Assembly (NCBI GenBank): GCA_017854485.1
Contig: JAFMHN010000002.1
Location: forward strand, 71,755 to 131,899
Source of the DNA: Aquiluna sp.
GTDB taxonomy: Bacteria > Actinomycetota > Actinomycetes > Actinomycetales > Microbacteriaceae
DNA: 60,145 bases
Reading direction: 5' to 3'
This document shows, piece by piece, positions 37,457 to 46,607 of the stretch. The stretch's first letter is position 1, and each line of letters starts with the position of its first letter. A program made the position numbers and the translations under genes. Under the pieces are notes generated by a model, which was given only the letters and a program-made list of their open reading frames with translations, made no database searches and was not told the origin of the DNA.

Positions 37457-38214
37457 TACTTGGCTTCACTTCCTGCTGCGACCGGTGCAGCTCCATCCTG
37501 GCGTGGTGCACGGCGACCAGCACCGGCTCCCTGGCGAGGTCCGCGCTGCGTAGCTTCCTTTGCAGCAAGCTCCTTAGCGGTTAGATCGCCCTTGTAGATC
37601 CAAACCTTCACACCGATGCGACCGAAGGTGGTTTTAGCCTCGTAGAAGCCGTAGTCGATGTTTGAACGAAGGGTGTGAAGTGGCACGCGGCCCTCACGGT
37701 AGAACTCGCTACGAGACATTTCAGCTCCACCCAAACGGCCAGAACACTGAATTCGAATACCCTGGGCGCCTGCACGAAGCGCTCCCTGGATTCCCTTACG
37801 CATCGCACGACGGAAAGCAACACGAGCAGCTAGCTGCTCGGCAACTCCCTGAGCTACAAGCTGTGCATCAGCCTCTGGGTTCTTAACCTCAAGGATGTTT
37901 AGCAAAACCTGCTTGCCTGTTAGCTGCTCAAGCTCGGTGCGTAGGGTCTCAGCCTCTGATCCACGACGGCCGATGACCAGTCCTGGACGAGCAGCAAAGA
38001 TGTCGACACGAACACGGTCGCGGGTTCGCTCTAGCTCGATGCGGCTGATGCCAGCACGGTCTAGCTTCTCCTGCAAGTATGCGCGGATCTTGACGTCCTC
38101 AACCACGTAGTCGGCGTAGCGCTGACCCTTCTTGGTTGAGTCTGCGAACCAACGTGACCTGTGGTCAGTTGTGATTCCCAGGCGGAAGCCGAACGGATTT
38201 ACTTTTTGACCCAT
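37456..38214 (-). CDS. rpsC: 30S ribosomal protein S3
   Basis: This 252-residue protein lines the mRNA entry channel. The KH domain ([18 protein letters not shown]) and the C-terminal S3 domain ([20 protein letters not shown]) are normal. The last 35 residues are an Arg/Gln/Ala-rich tail typical of Actinobacteria. Confidence 0.98.
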   Translation of the reverse strand: MGQKVNPFGFRLGITTDHRSRWFADSTKKGQRYADYVVEDVKIRAYLQEKLDRAGISRIELERTRDRVRVDIFAARPGLVIGRRGSEAETLRTELEQLTGKQVLLNILEVKNPEADAQLVAQGVAEQLAARVAFRRAMRKGIQGALRAGAQGIRIQCSGRLGGAEMSRSEFYREGRVPLHTLRSNIDYGFYEAKTTFGRIGVKVWIYKGDLTAKELAAKEATQRGPRQGAGAGRRAPRQDGAAPVAAGSEAK

Positions 38215-38588
38215 TACTTCTTACCTGCCTTCGCAAATTCGTCTGGGGTAGCAACTACCACGGTGATGTGGCTGGTGCGCTTGTTGATGCGGAATGCTCG
38301 ACCCTGTGCACGTGGGCGGAACCTCTTTAGGGTCACTCCCTCGTCAACAAAAGCCTTCGAGATGATTAGGTCATCCACGTCCACAATTGCACCGGCTGCC
38401 TCACCCTTAACCTGGGCGTTAGCAACTGCTGAGGCGACTAGCTTGTAGATCGGCTCAGATGCTGACTGTGGAGCAAATTTCAAAATACCCAAAGCTTCGG
38501 TGGCCTGCTTGCCGCGAATCAAGTTCACAACACGACGGGCCTTCATTGGGGTAACGCGGATGTTACGCAGCTTGGCGATCGCTTCCAT
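38214..38588 (-). CDS. rplV: 50S ribosomal protein L22
   Basis: This 124-residue protein lines the exit tunnel. [15 protein letters not shown] and the beta-hairpin part [19 protein letters not shown], whose changes give macrolide resistance elsewhere, look wild-type. Confidence 0.98.
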   Translation of the reverse strand: MEAIAKLRNIRVTPMKARRVVNLIRGKQATEALGILKFAPQSASEPIYKLVASAVANAQVKGEAAGAIVDVDDLIISKAFVDEGVTLKRFRPRAQGRAFRINKRTSHITVVVATPDEFAKAGKK

Positions 38589-38616
38589 CGTTCTTCCTTT
38601 TCCTAGGCGCCCCGGC

Positions 38617-38898
38617 TTAGCCGCGGCGACCCTTCTTGTCGTCCTTCACGTGACCACGGAAGGTGCGGGTGGGTGCGAATTCGCCTAGCTTGTGACCAAC
38701 CATGGTCTCTGTGACGAAAACTGGGATGTGCTTGCGACCGTCGTGAACCGCAATGGTGTGCCCCAGCATGGCTGGAACGATCATTGAGCGGCGCGACCAG
38801 GTCTTGATCACGTTCTTGCTGTTGGCCTCGTTTTGTACTCGCACCTTCTTCATTAGGTGCTCGTCGACGAAGGGGCCCTTCTTTAGACTGCGTGGCAT
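38617..38898 (-). CDS. rpsS: 30S ribosomal protein S19
   Basis: This 93-residue head protein starts [19 protein letters not shown] and ends with the conserved [19 protein letters not shown]. Confidence 0.98.
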   Translation of the reverse strand: MPRSLKKGPFVDEHLMKKVRVQNEANSKNVIKTWSRRSMIVPAMLGHTIAVHDGRKHIPVFVTETMVGHKLGEFAPTRTFRGHVKDDKKGRRG

Positions 38899-38909
38899 CT
38901 AGTGCTCTC

Positions 38910-39743
38910 CTACTTCTTGCCGGCGTAACGACGACGAACGATTTGCTTATCGGATGGAAGGTTTGGCTTACGTGTGCGGCCTTCTTTTTGACCCCATGGC
39001 GTAACTGGGTTACGACCACCAGAGGTCTTACCTTCACCACCACCGTGCGGGTGATCAACCGGGTTCATGGCAACACCACGAACTGTTGGGCGAACACCCT
39101 TCCAGCGCTTACGGCCAGCCTTACCCCAGTTGATGTTTGACTGCTCGGCATTGCCGACCTCACCAATGGTTGCGCGGCAGCGTGCATCCACGTTGCGGAT
39201 TTCGCCAGATGGCAAACGAAGCTGTGCGTTAGGGCCGTCCTTGGCAACCAAACGAACTGAAGCACCAGCTGAACGAGCCATCTTGGCTCCTCCGCCTGGC
39301 TTTAGCTCGATGGCGTGAACTACGGTTCCCACTGGGATGTTCTTCAGTGGCAAGTTGTTGCCTGGCTTGATGTCAGCCTGTGGTCCCTGCTCAATTGGGT
39401 CACCCTGCTTGAGCTTGTTTGGAGCCAAGATGTAGCGCTTGGTGCCATCAATGAAGTGCAACAGTGCAATGCGAGCGGTGCGGTTCGGGTCGTACTCAAT
39501 GTGAGCGACCTTGGCTGCAACGCCATCTTTGTCATTGCGACGGAAGTCAATCACGCGGTACTGGCGCTTGTGGCCACCACCGATGTGACGGGTCGTGATA
39601 CGACCGTTTGAGTTACGTCCACCGGTCTTAGGTAGTGGCCTAAGAAGAGACTTCTCTGGAGTAGAGCGTGTTAGCTCTGTGAAGTCTGCAACCGAAGAAC
39701 CACGACGACCAGGAGTCGTTGGCTTGTATTTACGAATGCCCAT
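38910..39743 (-). CDS. rplB: 50S ribosomal protein L2
   Basis: This 277-residue protein is needed for subunit joining and peptidyl transfer. [14 protein letters not shown] and the essential histidine segment [17 protein letters not shown] near residue 230 are intact. Confidence 0.98.
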   Translation of the reverse strand: MGIRKYKPTTPGRRGSSVADFTELTRSTPEKSLLRPLPKTGGRNSNGRITTRHIGGGHKRQYRVIDFRRNDKDGVAAKVAHIEYDPNRTARIALLHFIDGTKRYILAPNKLKQGDPIEQGPQADIKPGNNLPLKNIPVGTVVHAIELKPGGGAKMARSAGASVRLVAKDGPNAQLRLPSGEIRNVDARCRATIGEVGNAEQSNINWGKAGRKRWKGVRPTVRGVAMNPVDHPHGGGEGKTSGGRNPVTPWGQKEGRTRKPNLPSDKQIVRRRYAGKK

Positions 39744-39755
39744 TAGCGTTTCTCC

Positions 39756-40055
39756 TTAGCCGATGTAGGTAAAGATGTCGATGGAACCCGACTTCAGGCT
39801 GACAATGGCACGCTTGGTGTCCTTGCGCTTACCCATGCCGAAGCGGGTGCGACGGGTCTTGCCCGCGCGGTTTAGTGTGTTGATCGAGTCAACCTTGACG
39901 TTGAAAATCTGCTCGATTGCCTGCTTGATCTCGGTCTTGTTAGAACGAGTGTCAACCTCGAAGGTGTACTTGCCTTCGTCAATCAGCGCGTAGCTCTTCT
40001 CAGAAATTATCGGCTTGATAATTACGTCGCGTGGATCCTTCTTGATGTCGGTCAT
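39756..40055 (-). CDS. rplW: 50S ribosomal protein L23
   Basis: This 99-residue tunnel-exit protein docks trigger factor and [22 protein letters not shown] is the usual start. It lies two bases after rplD. Confidence 0.97.
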   Translation of the reverse strand: MTDIKKDPRDVIIKPIISEKSYALIDEGKYTFEVDTRSNKTEIKQAIEQIFNVKVDSINTLNRAGKTRRTRFGMGKRKDTKRAIVSLKSGSIDIFTYIG

Positions 40056-40057
40056 GA

Positions 40058-40699
40058 CTAGCCTTCCTCAGAAACTACAGCTGACTCAACGAATGAGCTC
40101 AGCGCGGCAGCGGTGAATACGATGTCCTCGGCGTGCAGCACGTCATAGGCGTTTAGCTGGTCAGACGGAATCACGTGAACCGCTGGCAGGTTGCGCAGTG
40201 ACTTGTATGAAACCTCGTCATCGCGACCAAGCACGACCAAGATGTTCCTAGAAACTGCAACCTGAGCCAAGAAGCTTGCGGCTGCCTTGGTTGAAGGTGA
40301 GTCACCAATTCCGAACTGGTCGATTACGTAGATGCGGCCATTGCGAGCGCGGTCAGAAAGTGCTCCACGAAGCGCAGCAGCAATCATCTTCTTTGGGGTG
40401 CGCTGTGAGTAATCACGTGGCTTTGGTCCGTGGATGATTCCACCACCGCGGTGCTGAGGCATGCGGATCGAGCCCTGACGAGCGCGACCGGTTCCCTTTT
40501 GCTTGAACGGCTTACGACCAGAACCAGAAACCTCACCACGGCGAAGCGTGGACTGGGTTCCCTGGCGAGCAGCTGCAAGCTGTGCAACTACCACCTGGTG
40601 GATTAGTGGGACGTTTGTCTGAACGTCAAATAGTGACTCAGGAAGGTCCACTGAACCGGACTTCTTACCCTTTACGTCAATGATGTCAACGGTAGGCAT
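40058..40699 (-). CDS. rplD: 50S ribosomal protein L4
   Basis: This 213-residue protein reaches into the exit tunnel. The tunnel loop contains [20 protein letters not shown], wild-type in the part linked to macrolide sensitivity. L4 represses the S10 operon in enterobacteria, not shown in Actinobacteria. The ATG overlaps the rplC stop by one base. Confidence 0.98.
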   Translation of the reverse strand: MPTVDIIDVKGKKSGSVDLPESLFDVQTNVPLIHQVVVAQLAAARQGTQSTLRRGEVSGSGRKPFKQKGTGRARQGSIRMPQHRGGGIIHGPKPRDYSQRTPKKMIAAALRGALSDRARNGRIYVIDQFGIGDSPSTKAAASFLAQVAVSRNILVVLGRDDEVSYKSLRNLPAVHVIPSDQLNAYDVLHAEDIVFTAAALSSFVESAVVSEEG

Positions 40700-41355
40700 T
40701 AGTTGCTCTCCTTCACCGCGTTGCGGACGAATACCAACTGGCCCTTAGGACCAGGAACGGCACCCTTGATCAGCAATAGACCCTTTTCCAGGTCAACGCC
40801 GTGCAGGGTGAGGTTTAGGGTGGTCACGCGGTCGGTTCCCATGCGGCCAGGCATCTTCTTGCCCTTGATGACCTTTGATGGGGTGGTACCGGCACCAACA
40901 GAACCAGGCTTACGGTGGTTCTTGTGTGCACCGTGCGATGCGTGAATACCGGCAAAGCCGTGACGCTTCATAACACCGGCAAAACCCTTACCCTTGCTGG
41001 TTCCAACAACATCCAGCTTCTGGCCCACTTCAAAGATGTCGACGCCAATAGCCTGACCAACGGTGTAGCTGTCGGTGTCAGCGGTGCGGATTTCTGCAAG
41101 GAAGCGGCGTGGGGTGGAACCGGCCTTGGCGAAGTGACCAGCCGATGGCTTGTCCACCTTGCGTGGGTCGATTGCGCCATACGCAAGCTGAATAGCTGCG
41201 TAGCCGTCGTTTTCTAAATTCTTGATTTGAGTGATGACATTCTCGCCAGCCTCAACCACTGTGATGGGGACAAGCTTGTTGTCCTGATCCCAGCCTTGGG
41301 TCATGCCGAGCTTCTTGCCCAGCAGTCCCTTTACGGTTCTAGTTTCTACAGTCAT
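40699..41355 (-). CDS. rplC: 50S ribosomal protein L3
   Basis: This 218-residue protein shows the family parts [14 protein letters not shown] and the loop near the peptidyl transferase centre, [20 protein letters not shown]. It follows rpsJ by 10 bp. Confidence 0.98.
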   Translation of the reverse strand: MTVETRTVKGLLGKKLGMTQGWDQDNKLVPITVVEAGENVITQIKNLENDGYAAIQLAYGAIDPRKVDKPSAGHFAKAGSTPRRFLAEIRTADTDSYTVGQAIGVDIFEVGQKLDVVGTSKGKGFAGVMKRHGFAGIHASHGAHKNHRKPGSVGAGTTPSKVIKGKKMPGRMGTDRVTTLNLTLHGVDLEKGLLLIKGAVPGPKGQLVFVRNAVKESN

Positions 41356-41365
41356 TTCTCAATCC

Positions 41366-41674
41366 TTAGAGCTTGATCTCGATGTTGACATCTGCTGGGA
41401 GGTCCAGGCGCATCAGCGAATCGACCGCTTTAGGAGTCGGGTCGATAATGTCAATGAGACGCTTGTGGGTACGCATCTCAAAGTGCTCACGGCTGTCCTT
41501 GTACTTGTGAGGCGAGCGGATAACCGTCACAACGTTCTTCTCGGTGGGCAGTGGTACTGGACCAACTACCTTGGCACCGGCGCGGGTGACCGTATCGACG
41601 ATCTTGCTCGCCGACACATCGATGACCTCGTGGTCATACGACTTCAGTCGAATGCGGATTTTATTAGCCGCCAT
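41366..41674 (-). CDS. rpsJ: 30S ribosomal protein S10
   Basis: This 102-residue protein is the first gene of the S10 operon and also a partner of NusB in antitermination. [21 protein letters not shown] is the usual start; the end ([14 protein letters not shown]) is normal. Confidence 0.98.
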   Translation of the reverse strand: MAANKIRIRLKSYDHEVIDVSASKIVDTVTRAGAKVVGPVPLPTEKNVVTVIRSPHKYKDSREHFEMRTHKRLIDIIDPTPKAVDSLMRLDLPADVNIEIKL

Positions 41675-42067
41675 AATGACTCGCTTCCGTTTCTAGGTGA
41701 CCTCTCGGCCACACAATTTGGAGTCAACTCAATTTGCGAAATCGCAAACCTTATTGACCGCCGTAATGCTGATGCACTGTTCTTATGTCAACGCCCTATT
41801 TCTAGGGCTCTGTCCGACACCTTGACTCGGGCGTGTCGCGGGAAACATCCCGCGATTCACCCAAGAAAAAATCTCGGATAAGTTTTTTGTGGTTCTTAGC
41901 TGCGGTTGGCCCAGTTGCCTGTGCACAAATCCAGCAGTGGTTCACGCATAAAGCGCGAATACTCACGAACCTGCACAAGTCTGCCATAGCCTGTAAAGGC
42001 AACGCAAGTTAAATCCAAAGGAAATTGGGACTTTTTTATATTCTTTTGAGATTTGCTTCAAAAACAC
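41675..42067 (-). promoter_or_regulatory. S10 operon promoter and hairpin-rich leader
   Basis: This is the longest gene-free stretch in the window. On the minus strand a consensus TTGACA (41791-41786) is followed 17 bp later by a poor CATTAC. Three hairpins are near it: TCGCGGGA-TGTT-TCCCGCGA (41855-41836), GCCCTA-GAAA-TAGGGC (41808-41793), both upstream of the -35 box, and TTTGCGA-TT-TCGCAAA (41748-41733) in the likely leader. A second possible promoter, TTAACT with TATGGC 18 bp later, lies near 42010-41981. I find no coding frame with plausible composition on either strand. Confidence 0.55.
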
Positions 42068-42095
42068 AAAACCCCCCGGTTTCCCGAGGGGTTTT
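42068..42095 (-). terminator. tuf terminator
   Basis: On the minus strand a 12-position stem (AAAACCCCTCGG against CCGGGGGGTTTT, one mismatch) with a GAAA loop is followed by GTGTTTTTG. It lies 16 bp after the tuf stop codon and separates the str operon from the S10 operon. Confidence 0.92.
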
Positions 42096-42111
42096 GTAAG
42101 AGTTTTTGTTA

Positions 42112-43302
42112 CTACTTGTTGATCTTGGTAACGGTACCGGCACCTACGGTGCGGCCACCCTCACGGATCGCGAAGCGAAGTCCCTCTTCCATCGCAATTG
42201 GCTGGATTAGGTCTACGGTCATCTCGGTGGTGTCACCAGGCATAACCATTTCAGTACCGGCTGGCAGGGTGATAACACCAGTTACGTCAGTGGTACGGAA
42301 GTAGAACTGTGGACGGTAGTTCGCGTAGAACGGGTTGTGACGGCCACCCTCATCCTTACCAAGGATGTAGACGTTGCCCTCAAAGTTGGTGTGAGGAGTG
42401 ATCGAACCTGGCTTACATACAACCTGGCCACGCTCTACGTCCTCGCGCTTGGTACCACGCAGTAGTAGTCCAACGTTCTCGCCGGCCTCTGCATAGTCAA
42501 GTAGCTTGCGGAACATTTCGATTCCGGTAACGGTGGTCTTCTGCTTGTCGCGGATTCCAACGATTTCAACTTCGTCGTTCACGTTTACAGTTCCACGCTC
42601 TACCTTGCCGGTGATAACAGTTCCACGACCGGTGATGGTGAACACGTCTTCAACAGGCATTAGGAATGCCTTGTCGATGTCGCGCTTTGGCTCTGGAATG
42701 TTCTCGTCACAGGCCTTCATTAGCTCGAAGACCTTCTCGGCCCATACTGGGTCACCCTCAAGCGCCTTTAGGCCGGAAACCTGAACAACTGGTGCGGTGT
42801 CGCCTGGGAACTCGTACTGGTTTAGAAGGTCACGGACCTCAACCTCTACAAGCTCAAGAATTTCAGCGTCATCAACCATGTCTGACTTGTTTAGAGCCAC
42901 AACGATGTAAGGAACGCCAACCTGACGAGCAAGAAGCACGTGCTCCTTGGTCTGAGGCATTGGGCCGTCAGTTGCAGCAACAACAAGAATTGCGCCGTCC
43001 ATCTGAGCTGCACCAGTGATCATGTTCTTGATGTAGTCAGCGTGGCCCGGTGCGTCTACGTGTGCGTAGTGACGCTGGTCGGTCTGGTACTCAACGTGTG
43101 AGATGTTGATGGTAATTCCGCGCTGCTTCTCCTCTGGGGAGTTGTCGATCTGATCGAAAGCGTAGCTGTCGTTTAGATCTGGGAATTTGTCATGCAGCAC
43201 TTTGGTGATTGCCGCAGTCAGAGTGGTCTTACCGTGGTCGACGTGACCAATGGTTCCGATGTTGACGTGCGGCTTGGTGCGCTCGAATTTCGCCTTAGCC
43301 AT
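42112..43302 (-). CDS. tuf: elongation factor Tu
   Basis: This 396-residue GTPase brings aminoacyl-tRNA to the ribosome. The G motifs [14 protein letters not shown] and NKSD are present, and the C-terminal domains are normal. The ATG at 43302 has a strong AGGAGG site. It is the last gene of the str operon; a 104-bp gap with a TTGACT box on the minus strand may allow extra transcription. Confidence 0.99.
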   Translation of the reverse strand: MAKAKFERTKPHVNIGTIGHVDHGKTTLTAAITKVLHDKFPDLNDSYAFDQIDNSPEEKQRGITINISHVEYQTDQRHYAHVDAPGHADYIKNMITGAAQMDGAILVVAATDGPMPQTKEHVLLARQVGVPYIVVALNKSDMVDDAEILELVEVEVRDLLNQYEFPGDTAPVVQVSGLKALEGDPVWAEKVFELMKACDENIPEPKRDIDKAFLMPVEDVFTITGRGTVITGKVERGTVNVNDEVEIVGIRDKQKTTVTGIEMFRKLLDYAEAGENVGLLLRGTKREDVERGQVVCKPGSITPHTNFEGNVYILGKDEGGRHNPFYANYRPQFYFRTTDVTGVITLPAGTEMVMPGDTTEMTVDLIQPIAMEEGLRFAIREGGRTVGAGTVTKINK

Positions 43303-43394
43303 TTTGGGTCCTCCTGATGGATCCGTAGTAAATCATCGACCATTTAGCCGACTCTGATTTGGGTTTTTACAGAATTTCTATCTTAGTCAAGTTT

Positions 43395-43412
43395 GAGTAG
43401 TTTTTACTACTC
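43395..43412 (-). other. hairpin overlapping the fusA stop codon
   Basis: GAGTAGT-AAAA-ACTACTC (minus strand) is a perfect 7-bp hairpin that includes the fusA stop codon TAG. No T-run follows, so it is not a normal terminator. It could be a processing or stability element that lets tuf mRNA accumulate over fusA mRNA. Confidence 0.5.
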
Positions 43413-45509
43413 GCCCTTGGCTTTCTGCACGATTTCGTCAGCAACTGCCTTCGGAACCTCTGAGTAAGTCTCGAACGTCATTGAATAGACGGCGCGACCT
43501 GAGGTCTTTGAGCGGAGGTCACCAACGTAACCGAACATCTCCGAAAGCGGTACCAGTGCGCGAACAACTTTCACGCCTGATGCATCTTCCATCGACTGGA
43601 TCTGCCCACGACGTGAATTGATGTCTCCGATAACGTCTCCCATGTATTCCTCTGGGGTACGCACTTCAACAGCCATCAACGGCTCGAGCAGAACAGGGTT
43701 TGCTAGTCGAGCAGCCTCTTTAAAGACCATCGAACCGGCAAGCTTAAACGCCATTTCTGACGAGTCAACATCGTGGTAGGCACCATCCAGCAGGGTGGCC
43801 TTTACGCCAACTACTGGGTAGCCTGCAAGCACACCGGACTGCATTGCGTCCTTCATTCCAGCGTCTACCGATGGAATGTACTCGCGAGGCACGCGGCCAC
43901 CTGTTACGGCGTCAACGAACTCGTAAACCTTGTCACCCTCAACCTCCATAGGTTCCAGTTTGATCTGGACCTTGGCGAACTGACCTGAACCACCGGTCTG
44001 CTTCTTGTGGGTGTAATCGTGCTTGTCGACTGTACGTCGAATGGTCTCACGGTAGGCAACCTGTGGCTTACCCACGTTTGCCTCAACGTTGAACTCACGG
44101 CGCATACGGTCAACCAAAATGTCTAGGTGAAGCTCGCCCATGCCCGAGATCACGGTCTGGCCGGTCTCGTGGTCGTGCTCAACGCGGAAGGTTGGGTCCT
44201 CGTCGCCAAGCTTCTGGATAGCTAGTCCTAGCTTCTCCTGGTCGCTCTTGGTCTTTGGCTCAATTGCAACCGAGATAACTGGCTCTGGGAAGGTCATTGA
44301 CTCAAGCACGATTTGGTGGTCTGAATCACAAAGGGTGTCACCGGTTGTGGTGTCCTTTAGGCCAATAGCAGCGTAAATGTGACCAGCCGCAGCCGAGGTA
44401 ACCGGGTTTTCCTTGTTGGCGTGCATCTGGAACAGCTTTCCGATGCGCTCCTTGCGGCCCTTGGTTGAGTTAATAACCTGGTCGCCCGAGTCAACGTGAC
44501 CGGAGTAAACACGAATGTAGGTAAGACGCCCAAAGAATGGGTGAGTCATAACCTTGAAAGCTAGAGCTGCAAATGGCTCGTCGAATGAAGGCTTGCGAGT
44601 TAGACGAACTTCCTCATCACGAGGATCTCCACCCTCAACCGATGCCACGTCAAGTGGTGAAGGAAGGTAGTCGATAACTGCGTCAAGCATTGGCTGAACA
44701 CCCTTGTTCTTGAATGCAGAACCACACATGATTGGGTAAGCAAGAGAGTTCACGGTTAGGTGACGAAGACCCTGCTTGATTTCCGCAACGGTTAGCTCGT
44801 CGCCGTTGAAGAATTTCTCCATCAACTCTTCGGAGGTTTCCGCAACAGCCTCGATCAATAGTGCGCGGTACTCGTCAGCCTTTGCCTGCATGTCAGCTGG
44901 AATTGGCTCGATTTCGTACTTTGCACCAAGTTCAACATCTCCACGCCAGGTAAGGGCGCGCATTTCAACTAGGTCAATAACACCCTCGAAGTCGCTCTCG
45001 GCTCCGATTGGAAGCTGAATCACAACTGGCTTTGCGCCTAGGCGGTCGACGATTGTCTTTACGGTGAAGTAGAAGTCAGCTCCGAGCTTGTCCATCTTGT
45101 TCACAAAACAGATGCGAGGAACGTTGTACTTGTCAGCCTGACGCCAAACGGTTTCAGACTGAGGCTCAACACCCTCTTTACCGTCGAATACGGCAACGGC
45201 ACCATCTAGAACACGGAGGGAACGCTCCACCTCAACGGTGAAGTCCACGTGACCTGGGGTGTCAATGATGTTGATCTGGTTGTTCTTCCAGAAACAGGTG
45301 GTTGCAGCAGAGGTGATGGTAATTCCACGCTCTTGCTCTTGTTCCATCCAGTCCATGGTGGCAGCACCGTCGTGCACTTCACCGATCTTGTGAGTGATAC
45401 CTGTGTAATACAGGATTCGCTCAGTGGTGGTTGTCTTACCGGCGTCAATGTGCGCCATGATGCCGATGTTACGAACCTTGTTCAGGTCGGTGAGCACGTC
45501 TTGTGCCAC
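43407..45509 (-). CDS. fusA: elongation factor G
   Basis: This 700-residue GTPase drives translocation. The G1 motif [19 protein letters not shown] and the later domains ([17 protein letters not shown]) are standard. The start is a GTG at 45509 with CGGAGG five bases upstream. Confidence 0.99.
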   Translation of the reverse strand: MAQDVLTDLNKVRNIGIMAHIDAGKTTTTERILYYTGITHKIGEVHDGAATMDWMEQEQERGITITSAATTCFWKNNQINIIDTPGHVDFTVEVERSLRVLDGAVAVFDGKEGVEPQSETVWRQADKYNVPRICFVNKMDKLGADFYFTVKTIVDRLGAKPVVIQLPIGAESDFEGVIDLVEMRALTWRGDVELGAKYEIEPIPADMQAKADEYRALLIEAVAETSEELMEKFFNGDELTVAEIKQGLRHLTVNSLAYPIMCGSAFKNKGVQPMLDAVIDYLPSPLDVASVEGGDPRDEEVRLTRKPSFDEPFAALAFKVMTHPFFGRLTYIRVYSGHVDSGDQVINSTKGRKERIGKLFQMHANKENPVTSAAAGHIYAAIGLKDTTTGDTLCDSDHQIVLESMTFPEPVISVAIEPKTKSDQEKLGLAIQKLGDEDPTFRVEHDHETGQTVISGMGELHLDILVDRMRREFNVEANVGKPQVAYRETIRRTVDKHDYTHKKQTGGSGQFAKVQIKLEPMEVEGDKVYEFVDAVTGGRVPREYIPSVDAGMKDAMQSGVLAGYPVVGVKATLLDGAYHDVDSSEMAFKLAGSMVFKEAARLANPVLLEPLMAVEVRTPEEYMGDVIGDINSRRGQIQSMEDASGVKVVRALVPLSEMFGYVGDLRSKTSGRAVYSMTFETYSEVPKAVADEIVQKAKGE

Positions 45510-45590
45510 GGTTGCCTCCGAAATTTTTTGTTGACTAGGGGGATGTTGCTACTGCCAGACAAGTTTTTAGGCTCGGGCAGTGGTGCTGGA

Positions 45591-46061
45591 TTACCAGCGG
45601 TAGTGTGCGAATGCCTTGTTAGCCTCGGCCATCTTGTGAGTGTCCTCGCGACGCTTCACTGCAGCACCTAGGCCGTTTGAAGCATCAAGGATCTCGTTCA
45701 TTAGGCGCTCGGTCATGGTCTTCTCACGACGCTGCTTAGCGAACTGAACCAACCAGCGCATCGCCAAGGTGTTAGCACGGTGGCTCTTTACCTCGATTGG
45801 CACCTGGTAGGTCGATCCACCCACACGACGAGAACGAACCTCGACGGTTGGGCGAACGTTGTCTAGAGCCTTCTTTAGAAGCACAACTGGGTCATCGCCA
45901 GTCTTCGCGTTGGTGCCCTCTAGGGCGCCGTAGACGATCTTCTCAGCAATTGACTTCTTGCCATCCAACAAAATCTTGTTTACTAGCTGCGATACAACTG
46001 GGGAACCGTAAACCGGGTCCTGAACAACTGGACGCTTCGCGATTGGGCCTTTACGAGGCAT
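45591..46061 (-). CDS. rpsG: 30S ribosomal protein S7
   Basis: This 156-residue protein nucleates assembly of the small-subunit head and represses the str operon in E. coli. [20 protein letters not shown] and [14 protein letters not shown] are typical. The ATG overlaps the rpsL stop by one base (TAATG). Confidence 0.98.
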   Translation of the reverse strand: MPRKGPIAKRPVVQDPVYGSPVVSQLVNKILLDGKKSIAEKIVYGALEGTNAKTGDDPVVLLKKALDNVRPTVEVRSRRVGGSTYQVPIEVKSHRANTLAMRWLVQFAKQRREKTMTERLMNEILDASNGLGAAVKRREDTHKMAEANKAFAHYRW

Positions 46062-46432
46062 TACTTACCCTTCTTTGCGCCGTAGAGGCTGCGAGCCTGC
46101 TTACGGTCTTTAACAGCCTGAGTGTCTAGTGCACCACGAACAATCTTGTAGCGAACACCAGGCAGGTCCTTCACACGACCACCACGGACTAGCACCATTG
46201 AGTGCTCCTGAAGGTTGTGACCCTCGCCCGGAATGTATGCGGTTACCTCTGTACCGTTTGACAGCTTGACACGCGCCACCTTGCGAAGCGCAGAGTTTGG
46301 CTTCTTAGGGGTCGTTGTGTACACACGGGTGCATACACCTCGCTGTTGCGGGTTTGCCTTTAGGGCTGGAGCCTTGGTCTTGGTGACCTTTGGGCTGCGT
46401 CCCTTGCGAACCAACTGCTGAATTGTTGGCAC
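46061..46432 (-). CDS. rpsL: 30S ribosomal protein S12
   Basis: This 123-residue protein guards decoding accuracy. The GTG at 46432 with GGAG five bases upstream gives the family N-terminus [11 protein letters not shown]. Lysines at the streptomycin-resistance positions ([12 protein letters not shown] and [12 protein letters not shown]) are wild-type, so this ribosome should be streptomycin-sensitive on this count. Confidence 0.98.
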   Translation of the reverse strand: MPTIQQLVRKGRSPKVTKTKAPALKANPQQRGVCTRVYTTTPKKPNSALRKVARVKLSNGTEVTAYIPGEGHNLQEHSMVLVRGGRVKDLPGVRYKIVRGALDTQAVKDRKQARSLYGAKKGK

Positions 46433-46520
46433 TAGTACTCCTCGTTCTTGTTTCTTCGGCGCGCCAGAATGACGCATTTTGAACCGAAGGTTTTGACCGT
46501 GGTCTCAAACACTAGAGAGA

Positions 46521-46586
46521 CTTGGCCTGGCTCATGCCGTTGCATGAACCTTGCCAAGCATACCCGTAGCGCTTACAACCGGTCAA
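46521..46586 (-). promoter_or_regulatory. str operon promoter with inverted repeat across the -10 box
   Basis: On the minus strand TTGACC (46586-46581) and TATGCT (46562-46557) are 18 bp apart, a good sigma-A promoter 22 bp after the rpoC stop codon. A two-part inverted repeat spans 46521-46558: CTTGGC and GCCAAG as outer arms, TCATGC-AACG-GCATGA as the inner hairpin. Its outer arm lies in the -10 box, so it may work as a DNA operator, or the inner hairpin may act at the start of the mRNA. Confidence 0.75.
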
Positions 46587-46607
46587 ATACTTTTTTATTT
46601 GTCTTGG

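Noticed and set aside
41802-42002. Minus-strand open frame of 66 codons between tuf and rpsJ
   Set aside because: It lies over the promoter and hairpin region, has no ribosome binding site and an ill-balanced composition with many Cys, Arg and His; no family likeness.
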